NCBI RefSeq assembly: GCF_900112695.1
Contig: NZ_FOMT01000001.1
Coordinates: 1,722,083-1,786,082, forward strand
Length of the DNA stretch: 64,000 bases
Reading direction: 5' to 3'
DNA from: Paenibacillus catalpae
Lineage (GTDB): Bacteria > Bacillota > Bacilli > Paenibacillales > Paenibacillaceae
This document shows, in pieces, positions 16,197 through 24,761 of this stretch. The notes under the pieces are model-generated. The model was not told the DNA's origin and searched no databases. It was given only the letters and a program-made list of their open reading frames with translations. Positions within the stretch are counted from its first letter, which is position 1; the number at the start of each line of letters is the position of its first letter. A program made the position numbers and the translations under genes.

Positions 16197-18068
16197 TTAT
16201 ACCGTTAAATTCCGGTGCATGCCGTAATAGATACCTTCCCTCTCCATTAACTCATCATGGGAGCCTTGCTCCGCAATGATGCCCTTGTCTATGACGAGAA
16301 TAGTGTCGGCATTCTGAATCGTAGAGAGCCGGTGTGCAATGATGAAGCTGGTGCGTCCCTCCATCATTTGAAGCATGGCCTCTTGAATCCGAAGCTCCGT
16401 CCGGGTATCTATGCTGCTGGTCGCTTCATCCAGAATAAGAATGGACGGCTCTGCCAGAATGGCTCTTGCAATCGCAAGCAGCTGGCGCTGACCTTGGCTA
16501 AGGTTGCCTCCATTTTCCGTCAGCGGCTGGTCATACTGCTGAGGCAGCCTCCTGATAAAGCCATCCGCTCCCGCCATGCGTGCCGCGTTCCGTATTTCCT
16601 CATCCGAGGCATCCGGCTTGCCGTACTTCAAATTGTCCTTTACCGTCCCGGAAAATAAATACGTATCCTGCAGCACGATCCCAAATGCCCGGCGGAGACT
16701 GTCTCGTGTATAATCACGAATATCAATTCCGTCGATCAATATTCGTCCGCCCGTTACATCATAAAACCGGCTGAGCATATTGATAACGGTCGTTTTCCCG
16801 GCCCCTGTAGGTCCAACCAAGGCCGTGCTGCTGCCGGCTTCCGCCTTGAAGCTGATTCCTTTCAGAATCTGAACATCGCTCCGGTAGCCAAACTTCACGT
16901 TCTCGAAGACAACCTCGCCTTTGGGATTGCTTAGCTTAATGGCAGCAGGCTTGTCTTCCGTCTCTTCTTGTTCGTCCAATACTTCGAATACCCGCTCGGC
17001 CCCTGCGATACCTGACTGGAGAATGTTGTAGGTGTTCGCCAGATCCATCATTGGGCGGACAAATTGACGGGAATAGCTCAGGAAGCTGGCAATGACGCCA
17101 ACGGTAATCATCCCTTTTACCGCCAGAATGCCTCCCGTAATCGCAACCGCCGCAAAGCCGACGTTATTGATGACGCTAAGGAGAGGCATCATAAAGCCGG
17201 ACCAGATTTGCGCATTGGTGCTTACCTTGCGCAGCTCATCATTATCCTTGCGGAAATCCGCGATCGTGGTCTCCTCATAGTTAAATGCTTTGACAACCTG
17301 GAAGCCGGTAATCGTCTCCTCAATCTGACCGTTTAATCGGCCAAGCTGAGCTTGTTGATTTTTAAATAACGCACTTGTACGCTTGGTAATCGTCTTCGCC
17401 AGCAGGTACACAAGAGGCACCGTAATAAGGCTGGCAAGTGTCAGCAATGGACTAAGCACAATCATCATAATCAGGGAGCCTAGCAGGGCAATGGAGCCGC
17501 TCATCAGCTGTGCGGCGGTCTGGGAGACGGAAGTACTCACATTATCGATATCATTGGACAGCCGGCTCATCAGCTCCCCGTGCCTCCGCGTGTCGAAATA
17601 AACCAGCGGCAGACGCTGCAGCTTCTCGAATAACGTGCGCCGCAGCCGGCTCACGATCCGCTGGGAGATGCCTGCCATCATCCATCCCTGCAGGAAAGAT
17701 AGTGATGCGTCCGCCATATAGGCCGCTACCAGTGCAATCAGCACCATGTGCAGCAGATTGAAATCAACTGCGTCCTGGCCGCCAACCATTGCATTAACGG
17801 CTACGCCGATTAAATAAGGTCCTGACAGCATGATAGCGGAATCGATAAGGATGAAACCAAACACCATCGCGAGCTGCTTGCGTTCTCCGCTCAGGTAGCC
17901 CCACAGCCGGAATAAGGTCGCCCGGAAATTTTTCGGCTTCTGCTTCTGTCCTCCGCGGCCTCCAAAGCCGGGACCGCCTGGACCGCCTGGACGTCCGGCC
18001 ATCGGAACATTTACTTCCTGACGGGCTTCGCTGCTATTATTCGTACCCGATCCGTTAGGCTGAGGCAT
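16197..18068 (-). CDS. ABC exporter half-transporter with catalytic Glu (BmrD/YheH-like)
   Basis: A 623-residue fusion of six membrane helices and an ATPase. A Gly/Pro-rich N-terminal tail (GRPGGPGGPGFGGRGGQ) precedes the membrane domain (about 45-340). The ATPase has Walker A GPTGAGKTT, signature LSQGQRQ, and Walker B ILILDEATSSIDTRTE with the catalytic Glu. It pairs with the preceding half-transporter, whose Walker B has Asp-Asp. A TTG at 18077 abuts the AAGGAGG site, so the ATG at 18068, 9 bases after it, is the start; this overlaps the upstream gene by 14 bases. Multidrug or lipid export is likely from family, substrate unknown. Confidence 0.9.
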   Translation of the reverse strand: MPQPNGSGTNNSSEARQEVNVPMAGRPGGPGGPGFGGRGGQKQKPKNFRATLFRLWGYLSGERKQLAMVFGFILIDSAIMLSGPYLIGVAVNAMVGGQDAVDFNLLHMVLIALVAAYMADASLSFLQGWMMAGISQRIVSRLRRTLFEKLQRLPLVYFDTRRHGELMSRLSNDIDNVSTSVSQTAAQLMSGSIALLGSLIMMIVLSPLLTLASLITVPLVYLLAKTITKRTSALFKNQQAQLGRLNGQIEETITGFQVVKAFNYEETTIADFRKDNDELRKVSTNAQIWSGFMMPLLSVINNVGFAAVAITGGILAVKGMITVGVIASFLSYSRQFVRPMMDLANTYNILQSGIAGAERVFEVLDEQEETEDKPAAIKLSNPKGEVVFENVKFGYRSDVQILKGISFKAEAGSSTALVGPTGAGKTTVINMLSRFYDVTGGRILIDGIDIRDYTRDSLRRAFGIVLQDTYLFSGTVKDNLKYGKPDASDEEIRNAARMAGADGFIRRLPQQYDQPLTENGGNLSQGQRQLLAIARAILAEPSILILDEATSSIDTRTELRIQEAMLQMMEGRTSFIIAHRLSTIQNADTILVIDKGIIAEQGSHDELMEREGIYYGMHRNLTV

Positions 18069-19803
18069 GATTGTCAACCTCCTTGCCGATCTGCGAGCGG
18101 TAAATTTCCTGATAAACCCGGCAATCCTTCAGCAGACTGTCATGGCTTCCCATGCCTACAATTTCTCCGTCATCCATCACAATAATCGTGTTTGCATCCT
18201 TCACAGACGAGATCCGCTGGGCAATTAACAGACAGGTCACATCCTTTGCGTAGTCATTAATAGCACGTTTGATGGAAGCCTCGGTCGCACTGTCTAGCGC
18301 ACTGGTGCAATCATCGAGAATTAGAATATCAGGCTTTCGAATGAGTGCTCTCGCAATCGAGATCCTCTGCTTCTGGCCGCCCGAGAAGTTGACCCCGCCT
18401 TGGCCAATCAACGTGTTATACCGCTCCGGCAGTTCAGAAATAAACGCATGAGCCGAAGCCATTCTGGCGGCTTTAACGACCTCGTCCATCTCCGCATCCT
18501 GTTTGCCGATTCGGATATTGTCGATCACCGGACCGGTGAACAGAACCGATTTTTGCGGAACAATTGCAATCCTTTCTCTTAACTGATGGGCATCCAAATC
18601 ACGGATGTTCATGCCATTGATTCTTATGGCGCCGCCGGTTACATCATAGAAACGCGGGATCAGGTTAACCAGGGTGCTTTTCCCTGAACCGGTAGAACCG
18701 ATAATAGCCAGCGTCTCGCCGGGCTTGCAGCTGAAGCTGATCGACTTGAGGACGGGCTCGCCATCGGGACCCTCGTAAGAGAAGGTAACGTCGTCAAACT
18801 CGATTGTGCCTTTCCCCTCCAGCTCTTTAACCGGGGCTTGCGATGCGTGTTCCGTCATCGGATTCGTCTCCGCAAGGACCTGAATGATCCGACCCGTTGA
18901 AGCCTTCGCCCGAACAAACATGTTGAAGATCATCGTCATCGTAGTTAGAGAGAACAGGATTTGGGTCATATAGTTTACGAAGGCAATGATATGACCCACC
19001 TGCGTATGGCCGTTGTTCACCCGGATCCCTCCGAGCCAAATAACCGCCACGATCCCGATATTCATCGTAAGCGTAACGCCTGGGCTGAACACCGCCATCA
19101 ACCGCTGGGCTGAGATCGAACGGGCCTCGTACTGCTTGTTAATCCCGTTGAATTTATCAACCTCCAGATCGAACCGGTTAAATGCCTTGACAACTCTGAC
19201 CCCCGACAAGTATTCGCGCATTACGCCGTTTAACCGGTCAAGCGCATTTTGCACCTTCAAGAACAAGGGCAGACCAACCTTCATATTCAGGACAATCATT
19301 AACCCAACAATCGGAATGACAATCATAAGGACGATAGATAAGTAAGGATTTAGGCGGAAGGCCATAACAAAGCCCCCGACACAAAGCATAGGCGCTTTGA
19401 CGAAAATCCTCATCATGCCGTTGACGAAGTTTTGCACTTGAGTGACATCATTCGTCAAACGGGTAACGAGCGACGCGCGGTCATAGCGGTCAACGCTTTC
19501 AAAGCTTAATCCTTGAATTTTCTCGAACAAATCCTGACGAAGTTCCGCGCCAAACCGTTGGGACACCATGCTGGAGACGATATTGCGGCCCGATGCCGCA
19601 AGAGCGCCTCCGAGTGTAATCAGCAGCATCCAGCCTCCGAAATGGAGCACCTTGTCCATCTGTTTGGCCGCAACCCCTTCGTCCACAATATGCGACATCA
19701 TGGTCGGCTGCAGCAAATCAGCCAAGGCTTCAATACTGACCAGCAGAACGGAAAAGGTGAACAACAGGCCATATTTTCTGACGTATTTCATCATGTGCTG
19801 CAC
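18055..19803 (-). CDS. ABC exporter half-transporter with degenerate Walker B (BmrC/YheI-like)
   Basis: A 582-residue half-transporter. Six-helix membrane domain (about 1-310), Walker A GSTGSGKST, signature NFSGGQKQR, Walker B ILILDDCTSALD. The residue after the Walker B Asp is Asp rather than Glu, as in the non-hydrolysing site of heterodimeric exporters such as BmrC or TM287. The ATG at 19821 has no ribosome site; AAGGGGG lies 8 bases before the in-frame GTG at 19803, so I use that. First gene of the exporter pair, 33 bases after the Lhr-like helicase gene, so it may be co-transcribed with it. Confidence 0.9.
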   Translation of the reverse strand: MQHMMKYVRKYGLLFTFSVLLVSIEALADLLQPTMMSHIVDEGVAAKQMDKVLHFGGWMLLITLGGALAASGRNIVSSMVSQRFGAELRQDLFEKIQGLSFESVDRYDRASLVTRLTNDVTQVQNFVNGMMRIFVKAPMLCVGGFVMAFRLNPYLSIVLMIVIPIVGLMIVLNMKVGLPLFLKVQNALDRLNGVMREYLSGVRVVKAFNRFDLEVDKFNGINKQYEARSISAQRLMAVFSPGVTLTMNIGIVAVIWLGGIRVNNGHTQVGHIIAFVNYMTQILFSLTTMTMIFNMFVRAKASTGRIIQVLAETNPMTEHASQAPVKELEGKGTIEFDDVTFSYEGPDGEPVLKSISFSCKPGETLAIIGSTGSGKSTLVNLIPRFYDVTGGAIRINGMNIRDLDAHQLRERIAIVPQKSVLFTGPVIDNIRIGKQDAEMDEVVKAARMASAHAFISELPERYNTLIGQGGVNFSGGQKQRISIARALIRKPDILILDDCTSALDSATEASIKRAINDYAKDVTCLLIAQRISSVKDANTIIVMDDGEIVGMGSHDSLLKDCRVYQEIYRSQIGKEVDNHASA

Positions 19804-19836
19804 GTGTAGATCCCCCTTCATTGAACGAACACTCGC

Positions 19837-22800
19837 TTATTTCAATTGGCTTTGCCACAAAACAAGCGACTTCTGATCGCTCTCCGCACCTAATTCCTTC
19901 AGAAGAGCCCCTTCTTTCGTTAAAGCTACCGTCTCCCCATTCCAGCGTTCCACAACAATCTTGGAGAGATGCTGGCGGCGCAGCAATGTCATAAAGATCC
20001 ATTTCAGCTCATCTGTTGAAGGGAGCTTTCTTGAATCCGGCTGCGCCATGGAGTGGATCCGTTTCCCGTTGTTCTCGATCCAGTACAGCCATTGATCCCC
20101 CCGGATCACGAGAAAATGCCCCGGCTTTCTGGCAAAGGCACAATCTTGACCTTCCGGCCAATCCATCAGAAGGCCAAAGGGATTCGCCGGGTCAACGGCA
20201 GATAACAGCGTTAGTGTTTCACTCGCACCTGACCCTGCTTGGAGAGGTTTGCGGATCATATCTGCCATGTCCGGTGTCGTAAACTGCATCGTAATCGCAC
20301 CTTCAATGAACAGCCCGCGCGTCAAGGTGCCCCATTCCTCCAGCTTGCGGAGAACCGGCAGCAGGCGATCCCAGCTGTATGGCGTAACCGAAGCGGCAAG
20401 CTCCTTGGTGATAATCCCGTACGTATCCAGCAGATGACGGATCCAATGCATTTCGGGAGGATCTGCAATCGGTTGAGCTTGTTCCGGCAGATCCTCTGCC
20501 AAGCTTCCGGTCCAATACCATCTGCCAAGTCCCGAGCCCGTCTTCGCCCAATCCTTGCCCTTCTTAAGCGTTAATAACCGAAGAGGTGCGAACTGGTCGT
20601 TGGATGCATGTCCTTCCCACGCAAGATCAAGCAATGCCGATAAAACTTCCGTTGGAAGCTTCCCGGTCTCTCTTGCCAGCCGGGTTAAGAAGCTTGCCCC
20701 GCTTCGTTTAAGCAGTTCAAGCAACTCGGGATGGGAAGCGGCTTGCTCTTTACTCCCAGCCAGATAAGGCTCATAGATGGAACGGCTGCCGGTGAGGAAG
20801 AAAGCCACTTTTCCTTCCTTTTCCCCCTGCAGTTTCTTACCGATCCATAAAACTTCGCCAGTGGCACACAGCAGATCAAGCTCTTCTTTCCGGTAGTCCG
20901 CCATTCGTGAAGGGAATACAACCGATTCCCAATGGGATAACGGGAGAAAAATCCCTTGAAGCCGCTCAATGACCAGCTTCAAGCCTTCACTGCCGCGAAG
21001 CTGCGCGCCTTGCAGCGCATGCTGCCGGAGGGCGATCTGTGCGCACCACCGGATCGGTGATGCCGGCTGCACCTGCCTCCTGGCTTCACCAATCGACAGC
21101 CGGATCATACGCTCCGCCGCGCGCCGGCTTGACCAGATCCGTTCGTCAGGCGAAGCCGCAAATGGCGCCTGATCCAGGCTGCCTTCCTCCCTGAGCTTGT
21201 CAACGAGCCTTTTTGCCTCGATCAAAGACAGCTTCGGGTATCTTTCGCATAACTCAAGCTCCGTGAAGGCGATACGGTTATCGGCAAAACGGCGGATTAT
21301 AAAGGCAGCCGCTTCATTCGAAGTCGGGAAGGCTTCATAAATGTCGAGCTCGTCCCGGCAAATCCACCGGAATTCCTCCTCCGGTGTATCTTCCGATGGC
21401 TGATATTCGGCCAGCTCACCGGTCCGAACCAGCTGTTCCACCCATTGCAAGACTTGTGTGCCGGCCAGTTGAATCAGTTCATCTGCTGCCAGATCACCTC
21501 GGCGTTTCAACAGCCGAACAACATCTCCGGCTTCACGCAGCTCAGACTCCGGCTCCGACAGTCTTTGCCGTTCGGCCTCCAGAACTTGCTCGGGTATAGC
21601 ACTGCGAATAGCCTGCTCGCCGAACAAGCGGCCAGCCAATTCCTTGCTGACGTTCATCAGCTGCATCTGAATGGCAGGATCAAGTCCATCGCCTTCATAG
21701 ATCCGCATATTAACGTAGTCGGCCAGAAACTGGGTTGCCATTGGGGACGGGTACTCCGTCTCCTTGACCATCACCTCAATTTTGCCTTCCTGAATAGCGG
21801 TCAACATGGTGCGAAGATCGTCCAGAGACAAATATTCATGAAGACAGGCCTTCATCGCTTCCGTCAAATAAGGAAAATGCTCGGCGTATGGCAATGCTGA
21901 GCGGAGCAGCTCCTCGCTTCTAAGCCGTTTCTGCCACAGCGGCGTACGGCCGAAGCTGCGGGACAGCAGAAGCGAGGTCTCGGCAATATGCCGGAAGGCA
22001 ATCGCAAGCAGCGGCGAGCCTGTAATGGCTTCGGTCAGCAGCGATTCTACGTTGGCAGGCGTGACCTGCCAGATCGTCTGCAGCCAGGACGAATCCCACT
22101 CCGGCAGCACGAATTCAATGCCATTGTCCTTGGCGTTGCCGTACAGCCGATAAGGCAGGAGCAGCTCAAACTGCCGTTCAATCGCCAGCAGCCAAGTCCG
22201 GTTAAGACGTCTGCCAAACGGATTATGCACGATGACATGCGTCTGATTCATCAGATCGCGGTAAGCTTCGATGACGATGCGCTTATCTGTCGGCAGCGCG
22301 CAAAACGATTGCTGAGAATGGATCAGCGATAACAGCTGCTGGGCCGTGTAATCATCCATCTGGTAATGCGCAGTCAGCCAGCTGATCAGCTGTACCTCAT
22401 CCTCGCTTTGCAGCCGCTCTTCGACTTCCGCTATAAAAGCTCCGACCTTTATGCCAAGCGAATAGGTTCTTCCGAGTCCTTCAGCACGCCAAAACGGTAT
22501 CTCGCTAAAGCGATTGCCCGCCTCGGACACATAGACCCGGTCTTTATCAATCCGGCGGATCATCCAGCCGTTCATGCCAAGCTGGAATACATCGCCTACC
22601 CGGCTCTCTTGAACAAATTCCTCATCAAGCTCACCAAGGTGAATACGGCTGTCGACATGATGCACCGGGTAGGCCGAGCTTGAAGGAATGGTTCCCGCGC
22701 CGGTCAGCGCGCCAATCATCGTATTCCTGCGCTTCACGAGCTGATCCGTGTCGCGGTTCCAGTCCAGCAGCGGCCGCATAAACGGGTAAAAGCCGGCCAG

Positions 22801-24267
22801 TACCTGCAGCATGCCGCGAAGCTTGCCTATCGGGAAGCTTCGGTAGCTGTCACTTCGGGCGATCAGCCGGTGCAGATCGCCCACCGCCATGTCCTCCGCA
22901 GCAACGATGGAGATCGTCTGCTGCGACAGGACGTCAAGCCGATCCCGCGGGATCCGGATCGGCTCAATATCCCGCTCGGCGATCAACCTGCCGAGCACCG
23001 CCATCTCCGGCAGCACGCCCCGCTGCCGGGCAACCATCGCGCCGCGGCTGGCGCTGCCGACGGCGTGTCCAGCACGGCCGATCCGTTGAATGCCGGATGC
23101 GGCCTCAATTGGTGAATCGAGCTGAATAACCAGCTCGATATGTCCCACGTCGATGCCAAGCTCGAGCGATGAAGTGGCCACAATGCAGCGCAGCTCGCCG
23201 GCTTTCAGCATCCGCTCTACCTCGAGCCTTCGCTCCTTGGCGATACTGCCGTGATGGGCTCTTGCCATTTCGTAGCCGGCATGATCATTCAGCCGCAGAC
23301 ATAAACGCTCGCATAACCGACGGCTGTTCACAAAAATGATCACCGAACGGCAATCCGACATCAACGCAAATAGCCTGTCCAGAATCGGGAGCCATACCGC
23401 GTCACGGGTCTGCATCGGCTGCGATTGATCAGGCATCGTTAACGATACTTTAAGCTGTTTGCTCATATGGCTTTCCACAATCGTTACCGGACGAGGCAAA
23501 TAGCCCAGCGGATGACGGAACGCTTCACTCTCCGTTTCTTGACGATGCGCAACCGTCTCGTCGGAAAGAGCTTCCTGCCAGCCGCCAAGAAACCGGGCAA
23601 CCCGCTGCAATGGCTTTTGAGTAGCAGACACGCCTATCCGTTGAATCCGCCTGCCGCACCACTCTTCTAACCTTTCCAGCGATAAAGAAAGATGGGAGCC
23701 CCGCTTATCGGCAGCCAAATCATGAATCTCGTCAATGATGGCATAAGAAACTGTCCTTAGCATCTCTCTGCCCTTCTCGGAGGTCAACAGGATATACAGA
23801 GATTCCGGTGTTGTCACCAAAATATCCGGAGGTTTACGATACATGGCGGATCGAACCGAGCTGGTCGTATCCCCTGTCCGGACTCCGCTCCGGAGACCCG
23901 GCCAGCTGTTATCCGATGAAGCCGCAAGCTTATCGATCTGCTCGATAAAAGCAACCAGATGATCATGGATATCATTATTGAGCGCCTTCAGCGGCGTAAT
24001 ATAAATCAGCCTGACACCAGCCTGTCGCTGCTGCTGTTTCATGCGTGCAATACCGTCAAGGCAAGGAAGCACCGCCGCCAATGTTTTACCCGACCCAGTC
24101 GGAGCGGCAATCAGCGTATTATCGCCTGCTGTAATCGCTTTCCATGCTTGACGCTGCACGTCGGTCGGCTCCCCGAAAGAAGCCTCGAACCATTCCGCCA
24201 GGGATGGATGAAAAGAGGATAATGTCGAGCTTTGCAAGGCTCTCAGCTCCATCTGTTTAAAGTTCAA
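19837..24267 (-). CDS. lhr: Lhr-type large DEAD/DEAH-box helicase
   Basis: A 1476-residue superfamily 2 helicase of the Lhr type. Q-motif region near FGEPTDVQRQAWKAI, motif I AAPTGSGKT, motif II DEIH (IIDEIHDLAADKRG), motif III SAT, motif VI IQRIGRAGHAVGS. These all fall within about 600 N-terminal residues (RecA domains, then winged helix), followed by a long C-terminal extension typical of bacterial Lhr. Known Lhr proteins are 3'-5' translocases for DNA or RNA:DNA, linked to repair. Start uncertain: TTG at 24267 or ATG at 24252, neither with a strong ribosome site. A terminator-like hairpin lies on the same strand between 24321 and 24368, upstream of the start. Confidence 0.92.
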   Translation of the reverse strand: MNFKQMELRALQSSTLSSFHPSLAEWFEASFGEPTDVQRQAWKAITAGDNTLIAAPTGSGKTLAAVLPCLDGIARMKQQQRQAGVRLIYITPLKALNNDIHDHLVAFIEQIDKLAASSDNSWPGLRSGVRTGDTTSSVRSAMYRKPPDILVTTPESLYILLTSEKGREMLRTVSYAIIDEIHDLAADKRGSHLSLSLERLEEWCGRRIQRIGVSATQKPLQRVARFLGGWQEALSDETVAHRQETESEAFRHPLGYLPRPVTIVESHMSKQLKVSLTMPDQSQPMQTRDAVWLPILDRLFALMSDCRSVIIFVNSRRLCERLCLRLNDHAGYEMARAHHGSIAKERRLEVERMLKAGELRCIVATSSLELGIDVGHIELVIQLDSPIEAASGIQRIGRAGHAVGSASRGAMVARQRGVLPEMAVLGRLIAERDIEPIRIPRDRLDVLSQQTISIVAAEDMAVGDLHRLIARSDSYRSFPIGKLRGMLQVLAGFYPFMRPLLDWNRDTDQLVKRRNTMIGALTGAGTIPSSSAYPVHHVDSRIHLGELDEEFVQESRVGDVFQLGMNGWMIRRIDKDRVYVSEAGNRFSEIPFWRAEGLGRTYSLGIKVGAFIAEVEERLQSEDEVQLISWLTAHYQMDDYTAQQLLSLIHSQQSFCALPTDKRIVIEAYRDLMNQTHVIVHNPFGRRLNRTWLLAIERQFELLLPYRLYGNAKDNGIEFVLPEWDSSWLQTIWQVTPANVESLLTEAITGSPLLAIAFRHIAETSLLLSRSFGRTPLWQKRLRSEELLRSALPYAEHFPYLTEAMKACLHEYLSLDDLRTMLTAIQEGKIEVMVKETEYPSPMATQFLADYVNMRIYEGDGLDPAIQMQLMNVSKELAGRLFGEQAIRSAIPEQVLEAERQRLSEPESELREAGDVVRLLKRRGDLAADELIQLAGTQVLQWVEQLVRTGELAEYQPSEDTPEEEFRWICRDELDIYEAFPTSNEAAAFIIRRFADNRIAFTELELCERYPKLSLIEAKRLVDKLREEGSLDQAPFAASPDERIWSSRRAAERMIRLSIGEARRQVQPASPIRWCAQIALRQHALQGAQLRGSEGLKLVIERLQGIFLPLSHWESVVFPSRMADYRKEELDLLCATGEVLWIGKKLQGEKEGKVAFFLTGSRSIYEPYLAGSKEQAASHPELLELLKRSGASFLTRLARETGKLPTEVLSALLDLAWEGHASNDQFAPLRLLTLKKGKDWAKTGSGLGRWYWTGSLAEDLPEQAQPIADPPEMHWIRHLLDTYGIITKELAASVTPYSWDRLLPVLRKLEEWGTLTRGLFIEGAITMQFTTPDMADMIRKPLQAGSGASETLTLLSAVDPANPFGLLMDWPEGQDCAFARKPGHFLVIRGDQWLYWIENNGKRIHSMAQPDSRKLPSTDELKWIFMTLLRRQHLSKIVVERWNGETVALTKEGALLKELGAESDQKSLVLWQSQLK

Positions 24268-24320
24268 TCCATTTCTTTTACCACTATATTATATCAGCAC
24301 AACCATGCAAGCGCCAAAAC

Positions 24321-24368
24321 GAAAAAACAGCGCACAGAAAACCCCTCACCGGGATTTGCTTATGCGCT
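24321..24368 (-). terminator. Minus-strand terminator-like hairpin upstream of lhr
   Basis: Minus-strand stem built from AGCGCA and TGCGCT with an inner helix (AAATCCC / GGGGTTT), then GTTTTTTCG. It points the same way as lhr and lies 54 bases before its start. It may end transcripts of the WG-repeat gene that cross the antisense DUF5658 gene, or attenuate lhr. Confidence 0.7.
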
Positions 24369-24439
24369 AACTTGCTTTAGCTAGATACAAAATGTATCAT
24401 TTCATTATACCATACTTTCCTACGACGGGATGTGCTGGA

Positions 24440-24757
24440 ATGTCTGTCCTTTTACGATTGCCGCTGCGGGGCATGCTGCTATGGCTGTTATTTTTCAGCC
24501 TGACCGACGCGGTCTTTACCGATATCGGGATTAGATTAGAACTAATAACCGAGCTGAATCCATTTGTTTCATGGCTATATAACTGGCATTCCATTGCTTA
24601 TTACGGCGTAAAGCTGATGTTTCCTATTCTTTTTCTTCTGATCTATCCGCAGCTGAGAACCCGCTTATGGATCCACTATTCGGCCGCTATTCTGTTCCTG
24701 ATCTACCTAGTCGTCAATTTGTATCACTTACTGTGGGTGGCTCTAGCCCTCATGTAA
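24440..24757 (+). CDS. DUF5658-like small membrane protein
   Basis: A 105-residue protein with three to four hydrophobic segments. Motif LTDAVFTDIGIRLELITELNP, with the Asp and Glu-x-NP pattern, resembles DUF5658 proteins of Bacillus and Paenibacillus. The frame is open from ATG 24392 but neither start has a good ribosome site; 24440 gives the usual family length. It is the only plus-strand gene between lhr and the WG-repeat gene, and minus-strand transcription from the latter would run antisense to it. Function unknown. Confidence 0.65.
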   Translation: MSVLLRLPLRGMLLWLLFFSLTDAVFTDIGIRLELITELNPFVSWLYNWHSIAYYGVKLMFPILFLLIYPQLRTRLWIHYSAAILFLIYLVVNLYHLLWVALALM

Positions 24758-24761
24758 CCGA

